Shown: piece by piece, positions 28,701 through 40,700 of the stretch
Layout: the number at the start of each line of letters is the position of its first letter
How positions within the stretch are numbered: position 1 is the stretch's first letter
Origin: Lutraria lutraria
Taxonomy: Eukaryota; Mollusca; Bivalvia; Venerida; Mactridae
Length of the DNA: 64,000 nt
Assembly: GCA_964023205.1 (NCBI GenBank)
Contig: OZ026851.1
Coordinates: 15,417,637-15,481,636 of the forward strand
Direction of reading: 5' to 3'
Notes under the pieces: generated by a model
What the model was told of the DNA's origin: nothing
Seen by the model: only the letters and a program-made list of their open reading frames with translations
Database searches by the model: none
Program-made: the position numbers and the translations under genes

Positions 28701-31700
28701 GGTTGTAAGTCAGGCACACTCTGTCCATGACAAATTTGACTGAAGATATTACATCCTATGTTAAATTGTCCTCCACCTCTAAATTATGTGGGGTAGCTTG
28801 GTAGTAACTTGCAGATAGAATGTGATTAGTACTGGTTAAGGCCTAAATGAAGTCCAGGGAAGCTGGTTAGGATAATTGCCTTTAACAGAAATAATGTTGA
28901 CAATGGTTTTAAATCTGATGAAATAATTCATAAAATTTAATAGTGCTGGTTCCCAATATTGCACTTTGTATTGTTGGTTCCCAGTGTTGTTATGTGATAT
29001 TTCTACAGCAAGGGAGATAATTGTGTGATAAAATGATAGTGTCTATACATGAGTTATCCCTCTTTGATCATGTCTTTTACTATTACATTTATTTGTTCAC
29101 AGGAAGTGTACAGATTGGTGCTTTGATCTATAGCACAGAAGTTGAAATACAATTCCACTTAAATGAATATAAAAAGAAAGCTGATATTTTAGCTGCTGTG
29201 GATAAAATACCCTACATTTATGGTAGTACAAACACTGCTGATGGCTTGCAAACTATGAGGAACACAATGTTCAGCTTTAGGTATTTATTTCTTCATTTTT
29301 CAGAGAATTATACAAAAGCATAAAATTTGACTCAGGCCACCCTTAAAAAATTGTTGGTTTGTAAAAAAGTTTTTGCAATTTTAAGAATTTCGTTTTGTTG
29401 CTTTTATTCGCGCTTGGTTTTCCTTCAGTGCAAAATATAAATGTTAACTTGGCTGTCACCTATCTAAAGTTAGTGGGGGGGGTTCATTTTTTTGCCCTGA
29501 TGAAGGCTTATTGTTAAAGCCGAAACATTGGTATAAAATAAAGTAGATAAATACATTCTGTTGTCAGTTGTTAGTACCACATACCTCCGTATTGGTTTCA
29601 ATTTAAAGTTAGGGTAGCATAATCACAAACCAACGTTAATTAAGGGTGGCCTTCAAACTTGCAATAGGCAGTAAAGTCAAAATATTGTACGTTTTGTCTT
29701 ATTCTGTATTGATTACCTTAAAAACAATAATAATGACTTTATTTCAAGAGGCTGCAGATTTGGATGAAACCAATCTTCAATATCCAATTTCCTGCGTATT
29801 CATTTCTTATGTAACTAACATTCTATAATTTGATCATACTTTTCTAATATTGTTACAATTGCACTACAGAAATGGTGATCGAGATGATGCCCCTAATATT
29901 GCCATGGTGATTACTGATGGTGTGTCAAACATTAACTCAAGACGTACCGTTCCGGAAGCTGAAGAATCACGAGATATTGGTATTCATGTGTATGCTATTG
30001 GTATCGGCCTCACAGATACAAGAGAATTGTTTGCCATCGCCTCGGAACCCTCTGATGATAATACTTTTGCTGTTCAAGACTTCGATGAATTGGCAGGATT
30101 AGAGAAGACCATTTTTAACACAATTTGCATAAGTAAGAATACAGTTACAGTCAGACATGTAAACAAAAGCCACACTTGGGAAAGACTTAATGTGACCCTT
30201 TTGACAGTAGGCTTTATACATTCTAAACGATCAATGACATTATGGACAGTATATAGAAGTATGGTCTTTATTCACAAGATGGCCTGTATTCAGAGTTCAC
30301 AACAAATTATGAAAAAAGTACAATATTAGAAACAAAATATGCTTTTAACTTTGGGGTGGGTATTTTCAAAAACTTCAGATAGTGGGTCTGAGAAATTAAT
30401 AACCAACATTGACTTAATCTGATTATAAACTACAATTATTTTGGTAAAGAATTATTTTATTAACTTTTTGTATAATTTGTTAGTATGATTAATTTTATGT
30501 TGTTTTTAATTATACTGTCATCTTTCAATTTGAATAGCTGATGTAACCACCACACCTACTACAACAACAACAACAACAACTACAACAACAACACCTGCTC
30601 GTAAGTACAATATCTAGGACAAAGATGAGGCGTGGCTTTGATACTTTTATCACTGAGAAAAAATAATTTCAAATTTTAATCAGTTTTTGAAACCAGACTT
30701 TTTTGCTATAACTTAAATTATACCAGTGGTGAAGGTTTTCCAGAATTTGCTAGAATATCCAGTTTTTTTTCACCTTAGTTAAGATTTCCAGTTTCTCACA
30801 ATGTTCAACTTTGACCCATGATACACCCTGTTAGCTTCATTTCAAAGATTGTCCAATTTCTTGCAGCCAATGAAACTTCGATCACAGTGAAAAATAAACC
30901 TTAAAAAAAAATAAAGTCATTTTTATTCAGTTTTTTAGTTGATCATTAGTTTAAATAGTGTAATTTATTAGTCAGATGTAAAAGGTCACAGATTTTGTTT
31001 GTAAATTTCTGCTTTTATCGATATGTTTGCTATTAAGGTGCATTAAGTTTTTTTAAAGTTGTTCGAGTAAGTTTCTGTGTATCTATAATGTTAATTAAAT
31101 CTTTATTAAATGTTAATAAATGAATAATTACCGGTAGGCCCTGTCCCTCTCAAGGAAAAACGTATCAAATTAATTAGCTTTACTGATTGGGAAACAAATT
31201 AATCAATAATTAATTGATATGTGGTCTTATGTTTTGGTAACCGGTTAATTTCCTTTTATTTTTTTAACAGATCTGTTCTTTTGTTAGATTTTCAGGAAAT
31301 TGTCTTTTTCATCAAACAAAATCTTGGGATTTTAGCTTAGTGAAATATTTGTATTTTTTTGTCCATTTGGTTTAGTTAAGCTATATAATTCATATCTGGC
31401 TTTTTAACAAAAAATAAATTTACTTGAAAAAATGATAAAAAAAATAATACTTTTATGTACTGGTTTTTGCTTGCCATGGTTGAATTCAAGAATCAAAGAA
31501 TTATAATTATAAATTTCATGATGAAATCAAAGTGGAAAGGTGTATCAATGTATCTTTTATATGATTTATTTATTTACATCTTTTTTTAGCAACTACTGAA
31601 CCTCGTGAGTATGGTATCACAAATATATGTCTGCTTATCTGGTCATAATCTGTACAGGACTAACATTTACTTCTATGTTTGGCCTAAAATTAGTTTGTTT

Positions 31701-34700
31701 CTGGTTACAATAAATTTTGAGGGCTCAACGCAACTCTGTCGTAACTTGTTCTTATTTCAATTTGAGTTACGACACTGTTGCATTGAGCCCTTGAGTCATG
31801 CTCATTGAAAAACAGGGTGGGTAAGCTAGAGGTCTTTACTCTTGAAAGCACATAGAAAGGTACCGGTAATGAAAAGTCTAGGGTTGCAGGGGGGAAAACT
31901 GATTTGGCAACCAGTAACAAACATTTTTTTACGCCTTAGGTACTAACTCATACTGTGCTTCTTCCACATTGTTTCTATACTGCTTCAAGAATCTAGCCTT
32001 CAAATTAAGGTCAAATTTTGACACTGAAAAACTCCTCTTATATTTTCTTTGAATAAATATGAATTAATTTTGAAAACTATGAAATACTTAAAACTTTTGG
32101 TTTTTTTATGTAAATTTAGAAAATGGAAAATAATAAGCCATACAGTGCTTTTAGCAAAATTAAAAATGACTAAAATCTTGTACATTGTATAACTACATGT
32201 ACATTAATTTTGGTCATATTTGGTCATTCTTGCTTGATGGCTTCAAGAAGCATACAGGATTGGGCATTATACCTGAATGTATTGTCTCAATAAATAAAGT
32301 CTTTATTATCATTAATATGGTGTCAAACATTTGATGTTATATGGAGGCTAGGTGTTTACATTTTGTTCACTTCTTGTTTGTCTGTTAAAGGTATGTTTTG
32401 TGTTTTGTATATTTCAGTAAAACTGTTGTTTTGTGTTGGGAATAGGGGCTTTTACCAGATGAAATGGGGTCAACTGTAGCCCCTGATCATGCATACCACA
32501 AGGCTAGATTATGATAGAATTTTCACTGTCTACATTTTTATATGTGAAAAAATGTTCATCCATGTTGGTTTCGTGGATTGTTTGAAATTATGTTGTAATA
32601 TGTTTCATTTTATGTTATGTGTTGGTATTGTAAATGTCTTAGATTATGTATTTGAAAAAGGACAAGCTCCCGCTATGTAGAATTTAGAAACTATATCTGG
32701 GGGTTTGTGTTGATTATATTTAAATTAGGGGCCACCATACTAGAGCTGTTATGGTCTTTGACATGTAATCACTAGCCGCTCACCATTGTCAGTTCAAATC
32801 CACTCTAGACCATACAATTTCACAAATGCGGAAGCCGTCCATCTAGCTTATGGGAGGGGGTGGTTCTACCCAGGTGTGTGTCTGGGTCTTGCTTCTGAGC
32901 TAGATTAAAAGCTGAAAATGTAACCAAAAAGACCCTGACTGTGGTGTGATGTTAAACCCAGTAGAATTAGACAATATTGATTTATCATTTAGTGATCTCT
33001 GGTTACTATGAGGTTATACCTCAATTTTTTCTTGTATACAAAAAATTGATGGAGAATAATGTCAGAAGGACTTAGGAAAAAAACTTTTTTCACCAACTGC
33101 TGAAGGTTTCAATACAATCTGTGGGACCTGTGTACAGATATATGTATATTTTGGTACCAGATACAAACAAGTATTGCTCAGTTTCAAATGGTACATCATT
33201 ATTATGTCATATGATACCAGATACAAACAAGTATTGCTCAGTTTCAAATGGTACATCATTATTATGTCATATTAGGTTTCTTGCAACATCACTACAACAT
33301 GTTTTTTGATATTTTTAGCTCGGCTGTTTTTGAAAAAAAAGTTGAGCTATTGTGATTACTGCATCTACAATCTCTGCATCTGCATGTGCAAAAACTTTAA
33401 TGTAGCTCATAACTCAGAAACTATAAGAGGTACATGTAGCAACATGAAACTTCGTAGGTGGATAGATCTCACTGAGGCAGTGAACAGACGAGCGTTGGCA
33501 CCACTTGCGGCACTCTTGTTTCATATTTCTCATTTCTAGTTATTATTTAATATTTGTTCTATCCTTTGTCGAAAGAGTATAACGAAGTTAACTTGAATCT
33601 TTTCACATTTTTATATAATTATCATGTTCAATTTGTCAAAACTTTCTTCTATCACTCTTTGGATTAGGATTTAAGGCAATCTCTAGTTGTCCTTTGTTTT
33701 GTATTGTTCGTGTCCTGAAGTTTAAATGTCTCAAACTTGGTTTTAAGTCTGAATTGTTCAAAGGCTTTAAAGCTGCCTTTTCATTGGTCATTTTTAAAAT
33801 TCTGCTCAGAATCTTTCAGGTGCTTGAAGACTGCTTTTTCATTGGTCAGTTCTAATGTTCTGCTCAAAATCTTTTCAGTATTTTCAGTAATTTTATTTGA
33901 CTGAAGTCAGTTTGAGGCATTCAGAAATCAGGACTTAACATTAAATGTTGTTATACAATTGTTTTTGTCATTGTACTGTGTACTCACAAATTTGGTGATG
34001 GGTTTAACATGTTATTGTATTGTTACAAAGTGTGAGTGCAATGTATGAGTGTGTTTTTTTCTTACCCATTGACATTTTTACATGTTCTTTTTTGTTTCCC
34101 TTGGCAAATTCTTTCCAGCTTGAAAAAATTAGCTGGCTTGCCGGAGGTCAGTGGTTTGACCCTAAATGTGCCCCACCTGTGATTTAAATAATTCCAGGAG
34201 GGGCACATTTGGGTCCTAACAAAATGCAAACCCCTTAATCAAACTGATAAAACTATAAATGTTTTGTAATGAATTTGTTTCAACTGATGTTGTGATGTTA
34301 TCCATATTAATGTTTCTTTGTTGTTTTATAACATGGAATAATATCTCTTGTTTATTGTCCCATTTTTTTGTATTATTTACAAATTTATTTATTTATCATT
34401 TATTTATTATATATCATTATACTATTCCATAATTTCTTTTATTTAATGCAACCTTAGAGCTCTTAATTATAATCCACTTTTGTACGGGTAAAATGTACAC
34501 ACATATAAATAGCACATATATTGTACTATAATTTTATACATACAATGTACATGTATTTATCTCATATAGAAATGTGTGTTTATTAGAAAAAAAATCTGTC
34601 CCAATTTTATCATCTGGATTGGTAAAAGGTGTTGTTTAAACTATTTATTCGCTTTTGTAATATAAATATGTATTATTTTATTACAATATTAGCCAATTGA

Positions 34701-37700
34701 ACCTTAATGATAGAAAATGAAAACTTACATAATGATACTGATTTATGTAAAATTATCATAATTATTGTCATCTGGTCTTAGCACACTAATAATATAAGCT
34801 ACTTTTTCAAGTGTCTTGATTTTGGTTCCATTTAAAAGAAATTCCAATTTAAAAAGGAAAATACTTGATATATCAATGAATCACTTTATTTTAAAATTCA
34901 TAATTTTTGCACACTTGTTATGTTTTAATTATTCTTTGGATTAACATAATTTTATTGATATTTTATCAGCTTGTGGTCTTTCCAAGACTGACATAGTGTT
35001 CATCTTGGATGCCAGCACAAGTGTAACGGAGGTGAACTTCCAGAAAATGAGAGATTTCCTTAAAGACTTCCTTCGTAATGCCGACATCGACTCTGGCTCT
35101 GTACGTGTTGGTGTGAGTATCTACAGTACTGATGTTGAAATCAGATTCCATCTGAATGAGTAAGTATTGACTTAAATAAATGTTACAGAGATAGTGATTG
35201 CTGGTATTTCGATATTGAGATGAGATACACTATGTATGTCCATGTAATCACTAGCTCACCCGCCTCTTTGGTCAAGTGGTTAAGGTCGCTGACTTCAAAT
35301 CACTGTAACCTCTCACTGATAGAGGGTCGTGGGTTCGAGACCCACTACCGACTTTGTCTCTTTGTGAGAAAATTAATTGGCTGTTGCTTATGTAGGATGG
35401 GAGTCTAGTACTGGTTCTTCCCAGGAACGAGGGTTAGGTTAACTTTCAGCCTCATATGACTCTGACTGTTGAAAAGGGGCGTAAAACTCGAAATAAACAA
35501 AACAAAACATCACTAACTCCTGTCAGTTCAAATCCCAAGCTCTCTGTACCAGAAATAATCACAATCATGTTAGGAAGCTGTCCAACAAGCTTAAAGAAGG
35601 TCAATCGTTACACCCTGGTCAACTGTCTACTTCTTCCCTCAATAAAAGCTTGAAAAGTCACCATAATTAATGATCCTGACAAAAAGTGTGAATTTAACTG
35701 CAGTGAGAAAACATTGTGCCTGTCAAAATGTGATCAAACTTCTTGTATGTTCTAAAAAAAACATAAAAATACATTAATTCAGTTTTGCTAAATGTATTCT
35801 GCATAAATTATGAATTCATGTTTATACTGTTTACGCTAATTTTTTAATTTATTTGTTAATTTAGATACACAAGACAACAAGAAGTTTACGATGCCATCGA
35901 CTCCATTCCATACATATATGGATCTACTAACACGGCAGACGCCCTACAAACAATGGCTAAACAAATGTTCGTTCCATCAAGAGGTGACCGACCTGATGCC
36001 CCAAATATAGCCATACTTCTTACAGACGGTGTATCCAATATCAACTCTCGTCGTACTATCCCTGAAGCTGAGAATGCCAGAGATGAAGATGTAAGCATTT
36101 TAGTGATGTCTAACCAACATTTGCAGTCTCAAGATTAAGTGCTGTTTAACCTCTGCCTCTGACTGTTCATCCATGAATTCTAGAACCATAATATTATGTA
36201 CTTGCCTAGTATTGTCTGAATTTGCCAGTTACTGTGCATGTTTAGTGGTCAACAATGGGCTCTGGTCATTTTAAATGCCCATCCAAACATATAACAACAC
36301 CAGATAACCGAAGCTGATATTGTACCATATATTGTCTTATGAATGACCCTAATTTAGTTACCCCTCTTTCCATCCTCTGTAAAAAGAACTAAGTAAGTAT
36401 TATTCAATATGTCCAAAAACTAATAGTTTTCAATTATGTTAATGTGACTGCCTCACAGTTTGGATCAATAAAGTCAAACCTGTAAACAAAGGCCATCCTA
36501 GGGAAAAACAAAATGTGACTTTTATTGACAGGTGACCTTTATTTGAAAGTCATTGAATTCTAAATAATCAGTAATGTCTTTTTAAAAGAATGACCATTAC
36601 TCACAGAGTGGCCTTTATTCATAGGTGACTGCTAACACAGGTTATGACTGTATACTGGTCTTGAAGATGGTCTTTATAACTAACCTTGACTGTATTCACA
36701 ATTATTTATTCTCTATTTTCATATCAGGGTATAATTATCTATGTCATCGGTATTGGTTTGCAAGATACACGAGAAGTGGAAGGTATCGCATCAAAACCAG
36801 TCTCAAAGAACTTGTTTGCCATCAACAGCTTCGATGAATTGAAGGGACTTGACAAAACAATCTTCAGCAGCAGTTGTCCATGTAAACAGTTTATTTTATT
36901 TGAATAATTAGGGGTTCTTTAAATATTTACATAATTGAATATTCAATGGTTTTTCGAACATTTACATAATTAAATATTCAATGGTTCTTTAAACATTTAC
37001 ATAATTAAATATTCAATGTTTTTTCAAACATTTACATAATTAAATTTTCAATGATTCTTTAAACATTTACATAATTGAATATTCAGTCGTTCTTTATGTA
37101 TTTACATAATTGAATATTCAGTTGTTCTTTATGTACTTACATAATTGAATATTTGATGGTTCTTTGACCATTTACATAATTAGATATTCATTAACTGTAA
37201 CAGTTATTCTTTATGTATTTTGGCCATTGGTCAGTGATGTTATGAAACCCAGCAATCTAGGTTTGATTCCCAATTGCGGCAGGTCAAACCGTTTCATTAA
37301 AATTTGACAAGAATGTTGATTTTCCTCCACATGTGGAGAAGTTACTGGTTCCTTGCAGAAGGGTTAAGTTAGTACTGGTTCCAACACTGTCCAGGAGAGA
37401 CTTGTTATTGGTGAATCGGCCGCAATATGTAACATGTCACATGAAATATTGCATGATTTCTTTTCTAAAACAAATATTGAAAGAAAAAGCAGAAATGCCC
37501 ATTATGTACAAGAAACCCCAGAATTCTGTTGGTTGCTATAGTAACTAGCCTTTGTGAGGAATATATCCTCAACCTTCCTGGTATATTTGCATATTCCAGG
37601 CATTTATAGTGGTGGGTGGGGTGTAATTTAAATGTTGAATACTCAAGTTGTATGGAACAATTACTCATGATTTTACAATAAAATCATTCTTCTTTATTTT

Positions 37701-40700
37701 TCAGCTGAGATAGGTAAAGTATTCATTTATTTATATAGTTGAATATTTACCACAATTTAAACATAGAATTATGAAATGATTGGTTTGTTCTATCATTGGT
37801 ACACATTTAAGTTTAGCCTTATACCTCTATTAGAAACATGCAAGTACTAGTTATAACCTATATGCAATAATGCACCTGTAATAATTATAGCTTAAGTACA
37901 GTTTAGAGTGCATATTTTGGTGTTCTTCATAAATAAGACAGCTAAAAAGGAGTGTTTTTTTGTTAATCTAGAAATTCTTGATAATTATTGTAGTATGAGT
38001 ATAAGAGTTGAATTGTATTAAGGATTTCAGTACCTCGTTAAAAAAAACAACACCTACTTTAGTCTCAATAAATCAAGAAAATTTCTATTACAAAAATAAG
38101 ACAGTAGGGGCCTCCATGGTTGTGTGGTTATGGTCTCTCGGTCTAGTAATCACTAGCCCCGCCTTCACCACTGTGGGTTCAAATCCCGTTAGGAACAAGG
38201 CGATTCTTTTGAATCTCATTAAAAATGGGAAATTAAGGTAGGGTAGGCTTTATTGGGATTAGAACTGTAAAAAAGTGTGATAGTAGATGTACTGTTCCTT
38301 GGACCTATTAAAAAGTCGAGGGTCGCTGGGAAAAATTAAGCATGCTAATTGGACCAGAAGCAAATTTATTTTTTAAAGCCTTACGCATGCAATTGTATTT
38401 ATATGTATATTTGTATAATTTGTATATGTAGGCATGTACAAGAGTTTTTTTGCGCAAATGACGTGTATGCATCTATTTACGCATACTGTCGAAACTTTTT
38501 ATATTGCTGTACTGGGGACTCTGCAAATTTGTTTGATATAAACAGCTGAAGACAGAAACTGTCAGAGGAATTTCATATCAACATAATTTATATGTTTACA
38601 TTTTAGAGCGATTTTCAGTGTGTTCGAATGTTGATTTCTTATGTAATTTGGTGTACAGGATAGTTTGCGATAAATGCAATATTTACATAAAATACATGTA
38701 CACGAATAAACAAATTTACAAATACAGTACAACCTCTGTAGAACAACGCCCTATAGGAGCTGCAAATATTTACCGTTTTTTAGAGGTTGTTGATTTACAG
38801 AGGTTAAATTTATAGTAGGTATCAGTTTAGGGAAATTTTGAAGGTGTTGTTATAGAGCAGTTGTTGCTCTACAGAGGGCCGCTCTGGACAGGTTGTACTG
38901 TATAATATTATGCACCCAAATTGATTTTACGAGACGAGACCAATTCAATATTGAAAATAATGTTATACCCTTGAAGACCAACGTCCAGGTTTTACTGTGT
39001 TATCATTTTGAGAATTTGACAAACATCCCTGGATTAATTTTAGATGAACCACCAGTGGCCAATGCCGGTAAAGATGTCTTCCTTCAGTTGCCTGATGATA
39101 ACATCCGTCTGTCCGGTGAACGAAGTACAGATGATAAGGGTATTGTAACTTACGTCTGGACCCAAACACGAGGACCTCGTGTAAACGTGGTACCGTCTGA
39201 TAACCCGTATTTGAATCTAGATAATTTGAAGGAAGGAGAATATGAGTTTGAGTTGGAAGTAGTAGATGGAAGTGGTAACTCTGATACTGACACTGTTGAG
39301 GTTGTAGTCCTGCCTGGTAAGTCAAAGATAATCCATAGTTTTTATATACCTTAATTAATCACTTGTGTATAGGTTGCACCTGTGTATGAGAGGCAGGTAA
39401 AAATCAGTGGAAAGGTTACAAAAGTATAACATACAATTTGTAAACAGTTGTATTCAGTTTGACCCAATTTTGACCGTTTTTAGGCATGGAAAATTTGGAT
39501 TTAGTTCTACACTTTTGTTTAAGACACACCTGATTTTTTTACCTGATTTTGGACAAAAAAACATGCATTTTATACAGGAAGGATTACTGTAGCTAGCTTG
39601 CTTTATTGTTCTGTTTAATACCATTCATCATTAGTTGATCAGTTTTTATTCTGTAGGAATGTGCACTTTTTGGTCGACCATCCAAAAATCCAAAAAGTTG
39701 TTTGTTTTTGCTTACATGACATAAACTTTTAGCAATGGGCAATTTTTTGGAAACTGAAACTTAAGCCACCTCTCACTCTGCACGCATGAATTTTTATGCG
39801 GACCAAAGTACTACATTAATCTACATCCGCCAGCAATTGGTAAACTACATGTAGTTCCCGTTCCTATGTTACAGTACAAGTCTATGTTAGTTCAGTTTCC
39901 ATGAGTACTTTCAGTACTATGATTTATCTATTAGCATCATTTAGTAAATTTATAAAATGAAAAAAAAGAATCTTTGGGTTTTCGGGTATTACTGAAAGAG
40001 TCGGTCATGAAACTACAACCCAACACATTTTTCTGATTGTTAAAAAATGTACATCAGTATTTATTATTTTAACGCAATACTCTTCTTTGGTTTTAGAACC
40101 TGACTTGCCACCAACTGCTGATGCAGGACCTGATAAAAAGATACAATTACCTGAAGACTCTGTCTCGCTCAGTGGTCGTTTGAGCACTGACGACAAGGGT
40201 ATTGTTGAGTACTCCTGGGAACTAACTTCACCTTCAGATAGGAGAGTAGTATTAAGGGGAGAGAACTCTGAGAATCTTGATGCGAACAATCTATCCGAAG
40301 GAGAATATACTTTCACTTTAACTGTGAAGGACAAGAAAGGACAAAGTGACTCGGATTCAGCTACAATTGTTGTAAAAGCTGGTAAATATACAATTTATGT
40401 TTTAAATCCAGTGTTTGGATAAAAAAAGCATTTTGATTATCTGTCAAACCTAAAATACTATACACTTTTACTTAACTCAAGATATATGCATGATACAATT
40501 ACATGATACATATTCACATTTAAACTTTGAACAACATTGTGATTTTCCTCCATATATGGACAAGTTGTCGTCTCCTTGTGGAATGGTTTATGTTAGTACT
40601 GGTCATAACACCTGCCTCCGAGGTCGAGTGGTTAAGGTCGCTGACTTCAAATCACTGCAACCTCTCACTGATAGTGGGTCGTGGGTTCGAGCCCCGCTAC

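Larger units (their letters stand above)
31605..34969. other. 3.4-kb intron before VWA8
   Basis: Holds the nested elements at 31675-31940, a SINE at 32725-32960, a 60-bp tandem duplication at 33155-33272 and a dispersed repeat at 33316-33532. From 33540 to 34965 it is AT-rich with no supported feature. Confidence 0.5.
37714..39043. other. Intron before PKD9
   Basis: Holds a SINE at 38106-38250 and a MITE at 38723-38902, listed separately. The rest is AT-rich with no other supported feature. Confidence 0.5.

Noticed and set aside
32352..32390. Candidate 39-nt phase-1 exon before VWA8
   Set aside because: The acceptor lacks a pyrimidine tract and the peptide is hydrophobic, unlike the other Thr/Pro linkers.
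35269..35345. tRNA gene at the A and B boxes
   Set aside because: Both boxes match, but the sequence is repeated with the same non-tRNA body and A-rich tail elsewhere, so it is a SINE head and not a functional tRNA.
38963..39325. 120-codon minus-strand open frame
   Set aside because: It is the antisense shadow of the PKD9 exon and has no domain of its own.
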